A stretch of 64,000 nucleotides of DNA from contig NC_059405.1 in the NCBI RefSeq assembly GCF_905220565.1, positions 14,214,081 to 14,278,080 on the forward strand, given 5' to 3'. This document shows positions 32,036 through 44,283 of this stretch, piece by piece. The translations under genes and the position numbers were made by a program. How positions within the stretch are numbered: position 1 is the stretch's first letter; each line of letters begins with the position of its first letter. This DNA is from Melitaea cinxia (lineage: Eukaryota > Arthropoda > Insecta > Lepidoptera > Nymphalidae). The notes beneath the pieces were generated by a model. That model had not been told where the DNA came from. It made no database searches and was given only the letters and a program-made list of their open reading frames with translations.

Positions 32036-32830
32036 AGGGCGTAATTAAATCACGTCCATAATAAGGGTAATTAAATATAAGCTTTAATTAGTAATACCTA
32101 AGCTTACGCACTAATGAGGGTAATTGTCGTTCGTAGTGCTTTGTGTTGGACAGTACCCGCACGATGTCCACTCGCTTTGATCATTGCAGCGTAGGTTGAT
32201 CCCATAAAACAAACATATCTTTTAAGGGGATTCTCTGGTTTGACGGTCTGATTTTTAGGATTTTTTTTTTAGGATTTTTTTGTTAGGGTAAGTGTTTCCA
32301 GAGTATAGATGTAAATTTTTACCTTATAATATTAATTACGACCAAAGTTATATCACTCTGAAAACAGCTGCCTCAAAATAATGGGCGCTTACTCCCTCCA
32401 CAATATCAGCTGATTGGCTTTACTGAAACTAAAAAAATTGTCGGCGTCCTAGTCTTTAACTATAAATGCACGGAATAAACTATATGAAGAGCAATTTTTG
32501 AAAATTGGAGTTTTGACAGACTTCGGGACAAAAAATTTCGAATCTCATGCACTTTTTATCAACTTTTGTTATTAAAAAAAATTGAAATATTTTAAGTTTT
32601 CAGATTATAATACACCAGTTCATGCGTCTATATGTGCAGAGTCAACCACATAAATTTAAAGTGAAGTAGCCAAGCTATTCTCGTTATATAATGGCAAAAA
32701 GTTTGAAAGACATAATTTTGAGTTCACTCAAATTTTTTGTATATACTGAGTTTTTTGAACCTAAACCAAGACTAATATATATTTCACGACTTAAACTAAC
32801 TAGTCTTATTTTCTCGTATGACAGTCAGTC
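32036..32830. other. AT-rich stretch without recognised features
   Basis: No feature was recognised. Confidence 0.5.
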
Positions 32831-32952
32831 AGGCAGTTTAGCCTATTATAGTCCACTTCTGGACATAAGCCTCCCCAAATTTGGGTCGAACACCCCCAGT
32901 TTTCCGCAATCCTCGCCCGGCCAACACGGGCAATCTTACGTGGATCGTCGGT
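32831..32952 (+). mobile_element. Family C-related fragment
   Basis: GGCAGTTTAGCCTATTATAG, CCACTTCTGGACATAAGCCT and CCCCCAGTTTTCCGCAATCC, then GGATCGTCGG. Same subfamily as 30293-30480. The open frame at 32691-33044 runs through it and has no other support. Confidence 0.55.
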
Positions 32953-33117
32953 TACATGAATCGTACGCAGATGTTCAGGTTAAATTTTATCTCATTTACT
33001 ATTTAAAAAAAAGAAAATCACTTATACAACTAACTTCAGACTAAATTTATTTTGTATTTGCAATTTATGAATTTAAATAAAAAAAATGACCTCTTTTAGC
33101 ACCAACTTACAGAACTA

Positions 33118-33172
33118 AATGAATATTTAGCACACGAATGGTTTCATACAATTCGTGTGCTAAATATTCATT
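33118..33172. repeat. Foldback: 22-bp perfect stem, 11-nt loop
   Basis: The arm 33118-33139 (AATGAATATTTAGCACACGA plus AT) is exactly complementary to 33151-33172; the loop is GGTTTCATACA. It is not part of any repeat recognised here. Confidence 0.9.
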
Positions 33173-33654
33173 ATTTTAATAGTACTATTTTGCATATAAC
33201 ACATTTTAATTTTAGTTTCTTGTGAGGATTTTTAAATATTGCGTAAGGTCAGTTTAAGCCTTATCGTTATTAACGCGCAGCGTGTTGGATAACACAACGT
33301 AACATCTAGTTCAAGGCTCTCAAGGGATGTCGGTTCTCTTTCCACGTCCAACTTTTTAGCGTGGATTTTAAATTTCGCATGTTTCGTACATATGCACCTG
33401 ACGCCTCGCACCTGGGCACCTGTTCGTTACCGTTCCTTTTTTTATTGACAAATAAGTAGAACCAATAGTATGCTATGGAAATAAGGATATTTCCATTGCA
33501 GATTATTGAATAGGTGACATGTTTTATAGTGTCAGAGTATAAAGAGGTTTTTAGAAAACATTGCTCAAAATAAAAGGTTTGTGTTTGGGATTTGTACAAA
33601 TTTGGCCGGTGCGTGAAAATTTTTATTTTTTCCCATTTCGCACTTTAATAATAT

Positions 33655-33850
33655 AACTAGTCTACCATCTTGGATATGCCACCATGTTGGATTTAGAATG
33701 ACGTCACAAACCTAACAATGCATTGTCATCCAAATTGAACTTATAAACACAATTTCAGCTCAATTGTTTGAAGATATCTGCTTCAAATTGAGTTGCAAGA
33801 TTTCACCCTAACAAACATATATACATACATACATTGCAAGTTAAACTAAA
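33655..33850. repeat. Possible dispersed repeat with CCATCTTGGAT motif
   Basis: ACCATCTTGGATATGCCACC and ATGTTGGATTTAGAATGACG precede an AT-rich stretch and a short (CATA)n tract. CCATCTTGGAT-type blocks are common in insect repeats, but no second copy is present in the window. Confidence 0.25.
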
Positions 33851-36251
33851 TCTTGTAATAAATAACCAATATCCTTCCTTTTACTTATTTAGGAGAAGTA
33901 ACGCTTTTTAAGCCGTTAAGTTTTGAAGCTTCGATTATTCTGGGTTTTTATGTTACTCAAGAAATACAGGTACTGTAATTACCAATTTAGAACCATCAAA
34001 TGATATCATATTACTCCATCCTAACGTGTCTCTAATTATTTTTTAAAAGCATTCCTTTACACGCACAAACACAACTATACTTTCACTTATTCACACATTC
34101 AACAATCAAAGGATTGCATCAATGAGTGTAATTATTCTTCAGACTGCTTTGACGTCAGAACATGGCTGTGTCATTCAGTTGGCTTTGATCACAGCAGCGG
34201 AGAACAATCGTGTGTCCCAAAGGATATTAGAAAATAAATTGAGTAAAAAATAAAGTGCTCGATTTAGGTTCCATGCTATTGTGTTAATAATTCGTGATAA
34301 AGCTTTTCGTAACTGATCGTTCGTCCTCGTGTCTTCTCCATTTAACATTGGCGAAATCGGATGTGGTCCACTGGCATAACAGAAAGTTTTTAAAATCAAT
34401 AAAATTTATTAAAACTTTTACTATGTTTGTACAGTATATCATGAAAAAATTTGGTCGTTTCTCTTATAAGGAAAATAACTTGTTACAACTACTGGTAGAC
34501 TTATAAATTGTATAACTAAAAAATAAAAAACAAAATTAATACTGGCCGTTATCACTAATTTTCTTTGAGAAAAAAAATATTTTTTACACAGACTTGAAAA
34601 TCCCGACTTTCGAACTAATTTTAAAAAAATCTTAAAAAAAACATTGTATAGCTTTATGATAAAGCGTTATAATATAATTCCTTCCAAATATTTGCAATAT
34701 CAATTCAGTATTCACTATCTAAATGGATTTTGATAAGCCGATACGCTGTTATTGTTCGAGATCCAATGGCTTTGATATCAAATCCAAGGCACCGTAGCAT
34801 CCATCCCTCTATTGTGATGCAACGAATATTATCACATTCCAAGCTAAAATTGAAAGAGAAAAAAAGAGGATGCCATTGTTTTGACGCCAATGGTATGTAA
34901 GGTTTCGAAAATAGATAAAAAGCGAAAAATATGTGGTAACTTTTTTAAATAATAAACCATATTTTGGCTAGTGTCATTGACAGTAATCTTTTCAGTTTGT
35001 TTTTAATCGATAGAACTACTTATATTAGACCCATCGGTATGTACGTTGTTCAAAGTGCTTCTGTGTCCAGTATCGTCTAGCTTTATAACTGTCATCAAAA
35101 CTACACGCAGTACAGTACACGCTATATTTTAAAACTCTCAAAAATTTATCAAAGAGAATTCGACGACAAAAAAAATTTAAATATCAAACGCGAAAATCAA
35201 ACTACCTCCACTAAAACACTCATAACTTTCTCGCTGAGATTTTGACGAGAAAAAAAACAGAGTGACCTTAAAAATGTGAACGCGAAAATCAAATAATTTC
35301 CAATATCACTATCAGATGTTCGCGATAAAGGCTCACGTAGGGCGGGAATAAATTCCGACGGGAAACGAACCGCGGAGTTTTGAAAACTAGCACTGGCCAC
35401 AATTTGAAGCCGAAACTTTCGAATACCCCTGGTAATTGTCGCATGCATACGATTTAAAATTTTTATGCTTGTCGAATTTTTAGTAGCAATTCCGTGTCCA
35501 ACTTTTACCGTCTGTGTATTGATGCAATGCGGATGTATTCTATCGAATCCTTTGTTCTAGCTTTGAAAAATATTTACTGAAACCACTGAATCAAATTTAT
35601 CAATTCTTTTACTGTCAGTAAATAATCTTATTAAGAAATTTAAAAAGCTATAAAATATTACACAATAACTGCAGCAACTTAACGATCGTTAGAAATAATA
35701 GTGCGGATCGAACTGCGATGGAAGTCTAGTCTGAAGTTATATTATAAAAGTGAAAATTTCTGTGTATAACTGTGGATTATACGCGATAGTAGAACTCAAC
35801 TGATTGGAACGCGTTTAACACACAGCTTACTTTCCCTGCTGTCTAACAATTATGTTTTAAGCTTTTGATATTTATATCCGATACTATTTCTATATATACT
35901 ATACTAGTCACATCCGTCGTGGTGAAGAGCTGACTCGACAGCCACGACTTACATCTTCATGAAGCTAGATAGAATCCCAAAGTCGGCAGAAACAGCTAAA
36001 TTTTACATAAGAATCTGGAAAATTCTCGTGTTGATAAAATTGGTTCGAACAACAAAGCCAGCTTCTTTAAATATTTTATCCATATTTTCAGGCTAATTTT
36101 GGTAGTGTCGATTTTTCGACGCTTGCTTCGTGAAACTATAGCACGCAAACGCAATAAGAGGCTAATATATATATATACCACGCAAAAAAGTGGTTAAAAA
36201 ATATAATTGAGTCGCTTAAGAAATACACATTTAGTCTTACAACAAAATATA
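33851..36251. other. 2.4 kb AT-rich interval without recognised features
   Basis: No gene or repeat family was recognised. A small internal repeat, AACGCGAAAATCAAA, occurs at about 35190 and 35280. Minus-strand frames at 34175, 34705, 35197 and 35996 have no supporting signals. Confidence 0.5.
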
Positions 36252-36531
36252 TTTTTTATGTCACTAGGTCGGCAAACAAGCGTACGGCTCACCTGATGGT
36301 AAGCGATTACCGTAGCTTATAGACGCCTGCAACATCAGAAGCATCGCAAGCGCGTTACCGACCCAATCCCCAATCCCCCCAGGAGCTCTGGTCACCTTAC
36401 TCACCAACAGGAACACAATACTGCTTGAAAACAGTATTATTTTGCTGTGATCTTCTGTAAGGTCGAGGTGCTCCCCAGTCGGGCTGCTCCATATTTTGAG
36501 CAGGTAATTCCTACTGTGCCCTACCTCAGTT
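36252..36531 (-). mobile_element. Family A SINE-like repeat, full length
   Basis: The plus strand starts with the reversed A-tail (TTTTTTATGTCACTAGGTCG) and ends GAGCAGGTAATTCCTACTGT then GCCCTACCTCAGT. Very close to 31221-31502 and 63019-63302, so it is one of the youngest copies. Confidence 0.9.
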
Positions 36532-36895
36532 AAATAATATATAAATAAATATTTTCATCAGAACGCAGTCACGAAGCAAATCTAGTTGAAGTATACCATA
36601 AAACCATGTCGTGCAAACGCAAAAGTTCTTTAGTTAAATGGACATTGTTTTAATTGCGGTAATTACCTAACTGGCAATTACGCCAACTTAAACAACGGCC
36701 ACTATACTATAGTTTGTGTATACAAACTTAGTTTCATTCATAAAAGGAACTTATAAAAATGAATAAAAATTACTAATTGTAAATAATAATTTGCCTCGTA
36801 TTTAGTATGCCTTACTTGATATGCGATATTATTTCAAGGCCATACAAGTTTTAACACTTTTATCACTTACGCTATGATTTGTATTTAAATCCAGG
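36532..36895. other. AT-rich stretch without recognised features
   Basis: Nothing recognised. Confidence 0.5.
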
Positions 36896-37043
36896 TAATT
36901 ATCAAGTATACAGCAACCATGGTCACGTGAGAACTGGTTGCTGTAAAGTATCCGAAGCGTTGGTCATCTAAAAACTTAATAAACCGCGATAAAATCCGAA
37001 AAAGTTGTTTCATTATAATGAGTAAAATTCACGTAAACATTAG
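36896..37043 (+). repeat. Family G dispersed repeat with 11-bp stem
   Basis: Opposite orientation to 4510-4692. Contains TACAGCAACCA (36909-36919) and its exact reverse complement (36935-36945), then CCGCGATAAAATCCGAAAAA. The other copy has only part of the second arm. Confidence 0.6.
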
Positions 37044-37378
37044 AAAACAATATGGTATAAAATTATTAGTAAGAACGCTCAATAGACTCAATTATGGTTA
37101 GTAGTAGATTTCTTCTCTTGTTTAAACATTTCAACGATAAATTAGAGCGACTCCTCACTTCAGTCTTGATCTTCAGTCTCACTAATTCAACAATCTCACT
37201 AAAATTATCGAGTTTTATCGTATGTGGGACTCTAATATACCCCGGTCAAACTTTGAAGTAGTACGTACTTAGGTGAACACAAATATAAGCACACACAAAT
37301 TGTATTAGCACTTGGCGAAGATTTTTTTAAACATATATAAATGGCCTAAAATATACGTCAATGAATTTATATAAAATA

Positions 37379-37565
37379 CTGGATGTGCCCCGCGCTTTCA
37401 CTCATCTTAATTTAAGAAAAAAAGATGTACTAAAATATTATATAACCTATAGCATTCCTCGACAAATGGGTTATCTAACACTGAAACAATTTTTCAAATC
37501 GAACCAGTAGTTCCTGAGATTAGCGCATTCAAACAAACTTCTCAGCTTTATAATATTAGTATAGA
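37379..37565 (-). mobile_element. Helitron-like element, Hel-3 copy
   Basis: Minus-strand 5' end A|TCTATACTAATATTATAAAG; 3' end GGGGCACATCCAG, a mutated CTAG, preceded by a GC-rich block. Copies at 44835-44996 and 57805-58011. The shared middle is TTTTTCAAATCGAACCAGTA and CCTGAGATTAGCGC. Confidence 0.55.
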
Positions 37566-39308
37566 TTTACTATAACTATTTTTATAGTTGTGTTTATAAG
37601 CAGCTTAAAGTTGAAAATCTCGCCGTACTCCTAATTAGCCGACTTCATTACAACGCCGTCTTAAGCCGCGGTCACTCGTAATTACTGAGCGCTTAAACGT
37701 CATAGTTTCAACTTTCCAATGTTACACTTTGTTGTGTTGTTCAATTGTGTTGAAACTGTATTAATTTTTCCGTAAAAGAAGTTGTAAGAACTTCTCAGTC
37801 TCAAGTAAATGAACTTCAAATAGGCGTTACAATTATAGTTATTTCGTAGCACCTTTATTAGCGGTTAATATCATTTGAGAAGAGTAATAACTATTCGAAT
37901 TATTTTACATATATTTATATTCACTTTTAGCAATAAGACCGCCTTTGTACATCTTTGTTCGTATGTATAACTTTTTTATAACGTTTTTTGTGGTAACTAC
38001 TCTTAAACTCCCACTTACTCTTAAGTGATAAATACTCTTCACTGTGTTTATTATTATAATTATTTGATTAAATGACCGCAACAAATAATTGTAGCTGTAA
38101 CAAGTAATACATTCATTGCGATTATGCAATTGATAGCTTATATTGATAAAAAAGAATAATAGTTAAAAATAAATTTGACAACCCTGTGACAAACATAATG
38201 GCGCTCTATGCAAACCTTTTGATATTATAAATATGTAAGGACCATTTTTAAATTTGACTTTGTTTAAAAAAACGAGCTTTTGATAAAGTATGGCTATAAT
38301 TTACAATAAAAACATGCTACGATAAAAATAATACGTTCCCATATATCTATCTACCTACTTTTATTTAGTTGTAAGCGGAAGTTAGTATTAATATTTCATT
38401 TTATCGACGTTTTTAGGGCTAATAAAGATAGTATTAGATGGTTATGCACAATAAGTTACTAGAGTAGCTCGTATATTTATAAAAAGTAAAATTTAAAAAG
38501 GAAAAACTATTTTCATGTGAAACGTGTTATATTACACCCATAGAACACTGAAATTCAATGAACACAGTGAAGATTCGAACAGTCTGTATTGTATAGTACT
38601 AATTATCTTCACTTTGTTTATTTAAATATCTTGTCCGTATAGAAATTAACAAAAAACTTCGGAGATAATAACATTACATTCGATACAATAAGTTAATAAA
38701 CAATAAACTTAATATTCGCACAATGAAGGTCAACAAAATCGGAACGATGTTATATACAAAAAGCAATATTATTCAATTTATTGCCCATAGCAATTTCATA
38801 TCCTGCTTGTACAGTCCTATCCTAATATTGTAAAAGACGTGTACAATGTACATAAAATGAACGTTCTCATTTCCTTTTAATTTCCCTTCACATTGACCTT
38901 TGTCTCTTTTATTCATTTATCGTTACATTATTAATAAGAGACAAATAAAAATCCTTTTTCAAGTGAAAACAGTAAGTAGAAAAACCTAAAGTAACAGGAT
39001 TCATTTTCAACATAAATTTAAACTGTAACGCCATCTGTTACATTTTGATGAAACTTCTAGTAAAAGGCAGAGAAAAGAAAGTAAAGTTCCCATACGTCGC
39101 ATACGTTGTTAGTACATCGTAGTATGAAGAATAGATGCTAGATGGCGTTGTTCAATTAGATTTATTTTTCTCATTGGATCTTTTTTTTTTAGTTTGTTTT
39201 TAAATTATGTTTTAAATAACATACTTCATGTAAAATTTAAAGTTTAAGGCAATGTTTATTACTATTATAAAAAAATATATATTAATACCGCAATTTCTTT
39301 TGTTTCAG
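37566..39308. other. AT-rich sequence upstream of the coding exon
   Basis: No exon or repeat was recognised. Just before 39309 the sequence becomes pyrimidine-rich (AATTTCTTTTGTTTCAG), giving the splice acceptor of the exon. Most of this interval is therefore likely intron. Confidence 0.55.
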
Positions 39309-39391
39309 ATTCACCTCAAACACAAGGCGAGAGCGGATAATTCCATTTGAGTAGTCATAACAAGTTCCTAAATAGCTTAAGTTAGTATAAA
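39309..39391 (+). other. 5'UTR part of the coding exon, after splice acceptor
   Basis: Begins directly after TTTCTTTTGTTTCAG. The 83 nt up to the ATG contain an in-frame TAG at 39383-39385, three codons before the ATG, so translation cannot start upstream in this exon. At least one untranslated exon must lie further upstream. Confidence 0.65.
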
Positions 39392-39857
39392 ATGTACAAT
39401 TCCAATGAATTCCTGCACAGCGCGGGCGTGAGTCGTCACATGCAAGCAACGGGCGAAGCGCCGTCCCAAAAAACTAGCATGAAAAGACGATCATGCGAAG
39501 TCCCTTTAGGTGACATATCCTCGAACAATTTCAAAGTGTCCCTAGGTGACATAACCAATGAGGGTCCAAATTACGACTGTCGCTCACTAAGATCAAACAA
39601 ATCGGAAGATACGCGATCGTTGCGCTACTATCGCCCGATAGATAGTCGGAGTGTCAAAAATTTCCGATCTTCCTTAGCTGATCTGTCAACTTATACGCTA
39701 ACACGGCCGCCGAGCTACGACCAGTTGTCGAGGCGGTCATTGGTTGAGGGTCCAGAAGTGAACTGCAACACTTCGAGCATCGAAGGGGTGTTGTGGTCTG
39801 ATGAAGAGGAGAATGAATACTTCTACCACGAGAATATAACGACAGCTTGGAATCAAG
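39392..39857 (+). CDS. First coding exon of an unidentified gene (155 codons, phase 1)
   Basis: The only convincing protein-coding exon in the window. It starts at ATG 39392 (A at -3, in-frame TAG upstream) and ends at a strong donor, CAAG|GTAAGC, leaving one base of a split codon. Codon use is balanced and GC is above the surroundings. The peptide is hydrophilic and probably disordered, with no signal peptide or membrane segment. It has a repeated LGDI motif (residues 39-42 and 51-54), RSLRSNK and TRSLRYY repeats (64-80), a PPSY motif (106-109; PPxY ligands bind WW domains such as those of NEDD4-family ligases) and an acidic end, WSDEEENEYF (135-144). The family was not recognised. It may be the cytoplasmic N-terminus of a larger protein. 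Later exons were not found, so the 3' intron may exceed 20 kb. Confidence 0.8.
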
Positions 39858-40771
39858 GTAAGCCAAATTTCTAAATTAAGTATGTATTTTTTATGTAAAT
39901 TGTCTTATATTTTTTAATGTGTAATTTTTAAAATGACAGCAAAAATTTAGTGGCCACATTTATGTTATAACATAGGTCTATCATCTAAATAGAAAAAAAT
40001 AAATAGGAAAACTCATAAATTTCAAAATTAATTACCAACATGTACCTACCTATTAAAAATTAATATTTGAATGCAATTTAATTAATAAATTTGTTTATCA
40101 ATTTTTTCACATAAATTCTTCAATCCCATTTATTCATTTTTTTTTTTTTTTACAAGTGATACACATCCACGGGCTTATGAATCCATGTCCTTTTTTATTC
40201 TAAGAACATGCAATTTTTATTTTTATTTTTTTCTATTTCAAGGTAGGCGTTACATATAGTAACGCCATTTATTCATTTAATGTCCCATTAGTTCGACATT
40301 AACACGTCAATATATATTTGATATAACTTCCAGTAGTTTATATAAAACTATTGCGAATACGAAATAGGTACGTTTTGAGCTTCCCAACAAATAAACATAA
40401 CATTTAAACATCTTATACATCATCGATTCATATGAATAATTAATAGTACCGTTTCTTTCTACTTGTATATATTTTTGTAACGGCTTGACGCAGTCTTAGT
40501 AGCTTGCCAGTGCACTAGGGTACATAAGTTTAATTCCGCTAGTGACATATATTTTATAGGAACATGTAGATCGTTCGTTCGTTGTTTGGGCATTTTGTGT
40601 TTGTGTTTCTAGATACGATATTCTCATTCAACAATAATACAAGAAAAAGAATTATTCGATTTTATGAAGACCTTTGAAAATTATGCACGTACTAACTATC
40701 CTATATGTTGGCGGTTCAAGTATTGTTATATAAAACAAAAAGAATAGAAAATAAACTTTTCATTTGTACAT
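39858..40771. other. Start of the intron after the coding exon
   Basis: AT-rich with T-runs near 40137-40155. No further exon was recognised. Confidence 0.55.
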
Positions 40772-40986
40772 CGCTTCAGTCTGTAATATCCCACTACTGG
40801 GCATAGGCCTCTTTCCCCATGCAGGAGAAGGATCAGAGCTTAATCCACTACACTGCTCCAATGCGGGTTGGCGGATATATTCCCTACTATGAGTAACGAT
40901 CGCTATCAGGTGTGCATGATAACAACCGAGACCGACGGCTTAACGTGCTCTCCGAGGCACGGTGCCGAGACCCACAAAGACTGCAC
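40772..40986 (-). mobile_element. Family B SINE, 5'-truncated
   Basis: CGCTTCAGTCTGTAATATCC, ACTGGGCATAGGCCTCTTTC, GTAACGATCGCTATCAGGTG and GCTCTCCGAGGCACGGTGCC, then breaks off at GACTGCAC before the tRNA head. The open frame 40868-41179 starts in the SINE and runs into unrelated sequence. Confidence 0.85.
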
Positions 40987-41588
40987 ATTTGTACATAATA
41001 TATGCAAACTCGACGCCTGTACCTACTTTCTAAAAATAATACTGCAGAAAATACCTAATAAAACCACTATGCAGTTTATGCAGTTTGCAGATTCTTCACA
41101 ACGCCACTTAAATGCATTTCAGTCAGTGCTTAACTATTCCATCAATTTCCGTCTGCTGCGAACGGAAGAAATAACTTAAAGTAGGATTTAAAAGAGACGT
41201 ATGTGAAATTAGTTGCAATTGTTAATGTTTTTAAATAATTTCACATTGATTAGCCATAAAAATTTACTTGTTTTCAAGATTTGTCACTCAAAACTTAATC
41301 GATATGTCGGGACTTTTGACACTTGACATTGTCACGTAGCAAAAGACGAATCTTATGAATGATTGATATGAGAAGACGGGAACGTACACGTGTACGTAAA
41401 TAGGTACAGATCAAAACTTACATTTGAACTTTGTAAATAGTTCTTTCACTAAAATATTACTATAGCTTACGACTCTTTCAAACGCTAACTGTAAGATTGA
41501 AGTTATCCACAAGAGTAAAACAAATTTTAAAATATACCGTTACACATATATACAATGATATATTGAGTAATGAGTAACTTTATTTATC
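40987..41588. other. Unannotated interval
   Basis: No feature except a 16-bp perfect palindrome, ACGTACACGTGTACGT, at 41382-41397, centred on a CACGTG E-box. Confidence 0.5.
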
Positions 41589-41928
41589 TATACAAATAAA
41601 TAAATTTGGACTGTCTGTTTGTAATATTAAAATAACTTTTAACTAAATGCAACGGAACATAATTATACTTACCAAAATAACATTTTTTACAATGTTTGTC
41701 TATCTCTCTGTCTATCTGTCTGTCTGTCTGCCTGTCTGTCTGTCTGTTTGTGCCAGCTAATCTCTGAAACAGCTGGACCGATTTTGACGTGACAATCATT
41801 GGCAGACAGCTGATGTAATAAGGAGTAACTTAGGCTACTTTAATTTTATATTTTTTATTTTTAAACTCAGACTGAATAGTAACTATTTCTTTAAAATTCC
41901 AAGCAGACGAAGTTACGGGCACAACTAG
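41589..41928 (+). mobile_element. Helitron-like element, Hel-2 copy with (TCTG)n expansion
   Basis: A|TCTATACAAATAAATAAATT at the 5' end and GGGCACAACTAG|T at the 3' end. The homologous copy is 50403-50723 (-). Shared parts are TTGTAATATTAAAA, CCAAAATAACATTTTTTACA and the GCTGGACCGATTTTGACG block. Between them this copy has a TCTG/TCTA microsatellite (about 41700-41748) where the other has only three or four units. Confidence 0.7.
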
Positions 41929-43384
41929 TCATACATAAAGGTTATCTGGAAGAAACCGCTCATCAGCTGTAAAATAATCGCTTTTGTACATCTTTGTTAT
42001 TTGTTACTGTGTTTATTTGTATTTTGGTGTACATAAGAGATTATTATTACATTTACTATTAAATAACAGTGGAATTATGAACCTTAATAAACTAAAATTA
42101 TATCCACAAAAACAACATTTTCGTAGAGACCTATCGCTTAATAAAAACAAAACATACTTTCTGTCTTCTATCCCATCTAACCCGAAAAGAAATCGTACCA
42201 CAACTAAGTCATGAATTTATAAGGAATACATAACGATTGATAAACATTATCTTGATAGATGGACGCTGGTAGGAGAAGCACTAACTGAGCACTTAATGAC
42301 ACCAACGCAGTCGCCACGCTTTCTATTCTGGATAAATTGAAAACACAGTTACATAGAAAACTAGGTAATTACTCGAATTCTTGCAAAGAAATTAATGCTT
42401 TTTAAAAATGAAGCCAACTGCCGGTTATAGTTGCTGCCGGTTAAACTGAAGTTGTTATAAAACTGCACAGTAAAAAACTAAATCTTCAAAGTCTGTTTTC
42501 ATAAGTGTACGTCAGAAACTATGTTTATAATTTGAGCATAAAATGAATACATTTTTGCATAAATTTATATAAACTTTGTAAAAGTTAAAAGGTTGTTAAA
42601 CTGGCTTAAAATGTATTCCTTTAAAACCACTTTGATTGGTCAATATCTTTTGCGGTTTTTTACCTTTATTGTAAATGAAAACACAAGTCATAGTTAGTAT
42701 AAAAAGTACATAAAGGAAACACACTCCTTTATAAATAAGCTGATACGCAAAGCATAATACTTTATAATTTTTAATCACAATCATTTGGATAATTTGATAC
42801 AATAACTTAAGCAACTTAATCACATCGAATTTTAATCACAACTTGATATATTTCGTACCATTTTTCAATAAATTAAATAAACAAGAAAATGTAGGCTTAA
42901 TTGACGGCAATTACCTCGTTAAGAAGAAACAATTCAGACACGTGCTTCAACTAGAATCAATAAATTATTCTCGAGAAGGTGGTCTCATTTCAACATAATA
43001 AAAAGTACGTTTTATAACTAATAGGTGAAAGAAACCGTGCTCGACTTTAAGTGTCACGATATGTGAGCTTAGTTTCGTTTATATGAATACGATATTTGTA
43101 TACGATTATTGGACCCGATTATTGAACATTTTTGAACAGTTTTTTTTTTGTATTTTATGCTGGTGTCAATTACAAAATTATGTGACATCTTGTTATGTTT
43201 TGTAGTGTAATGGCAAGATGAATGTAAAATAATTGTGTTTGCTTACAAACGACTACAATTACACGGACCAGTAATATGACGTAGGTACATTAGAGATAGT
43301 ACCATAAAAATCTGATCGAAACAAATCTCGAGAATTATAATATAGCTACTAATATAGTAATAATATCACTTCACTCACTCACTC
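41929..43384. other. AT-rich interval without recognised features
   Basis: No feature was recognised. Frames at 41984-42214 and 42596-42823 have no supporting motifs. Confidence 0.5.
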
Positions 43385-43682
43385 ATTTCAGCCTATCGCA
43401 GCTGGACATAGGCCTCCACAAGTTCGCGCCGAAAATGGCGTGGATTCATGTGTGTTGCCCATAGTCACCATTCTGGGCAGGCGGGTTGGTGACCGCATGG
43501 CTGGCTTTGTGGCACCGAAGACGCTGCTGTCCGTCTTCGGGCTGTGTATTTCAAAGCCAGCAGTGGATGGTTATCCCGCCATCGGTCGGCTTTTTATGTT
43601 CCAAGGTGGTAGTGGAACTGTGCTATCCCTTAGTCTCCTCTTATGAAACCCACGATTCTTTGCTGCCGTAACCACACAGCAC
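43385..43682 (+). mobile_element. Family C repeat, nearly full copy
   Basis: ATTTCAGCCTATCGCAGCTG, ATAGGCCTCCACAAGTTCGC, GGGCAGGCGGGTTGGTGACC, GACGCTGCTGTCCGTCTTCG and GCCATCGGTCGGCTTTTTAT to GCTGCCGTAACCACACAGC. The sequence after it (43740-43800) has another diverged piece, TCTCACTGCTGGGCG. Open frames across it are not genes. Confidence 0.8.
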
Positions 43683-44047
43683 AGTAATGATATAGTAGTA
43701 CCTAATAGAGAATTTATTATATTTGTAGTACCTGAAACACTACTGAAATAGTCTATAAACGTCTCACTGCTGGGCGTACTGCGGCTTCCTACATAAAAAG
43801 CTCTCGATAAACCCGGAGTAGAACAGCGTAACAATGACATCTATAGCTTTTTAAACACCAACTGTCCTTTACATTGCGCTAAAAAGTATCACTCCCGATT
43901 CGGCTTGTATAGACAGGACTCGAGCTTCCTACCTGGAAAGGCTTCTTAAATTGTATGTCACAGTTAGAAAGGCCTCAGCCACTACTAAAATCGGTTGTAA
44001 ATTATAATCTCAAATTAATTATAAATTAAAATGAATATAATACTACG

Positions 44048-44048
<1 letters not shown>

Positions 44049-44081
<33 letters not shown>

Positions 44082-44082
44082 A
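44049..44082. repeat. (CAT)n microsatellite
   Basis: About eleven perfect CAT/ATC triplets. Confidence 0.95.
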
Positions 44083-44189
44083 AAAATAATACATAATATA
44101 TAAATAGTTTTGTTTATTGGCTGTATAAGTTTATTCATTGCTGTATTATTGTAGTATTTATTTCCTAAAAAATAATAAATAGATAAATA

Positions 44190-44283
44190 CAAACATTACA
44201 ACCCGACTCCGGTGGGAATCAAACCCGCAACCCGCGGTGCAGAAAGCAGGTTCACTACAAATTGCGCCGGCTGGCTAGTCAGA
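44190..44283 (-). mobile_element. tRNA-derived SINE head, third type
   Basis: On the minus strand it reads TGGCTAGCCAGCCGGCGCAA, then GCGGGTTGCGGGTTTGATTC (B box) and CCCACCGGAGTCGGGTTGTA. The pattern matches tRNA-headed SINEs, but the body is not the family B body. Confidence 0.6.

Noticed and set aside
32691..33044. 117-codon plus-strand frame
   Set aside because: It spans a family C-related fragment and AT-rich flanks; no domain and no splice evidence.
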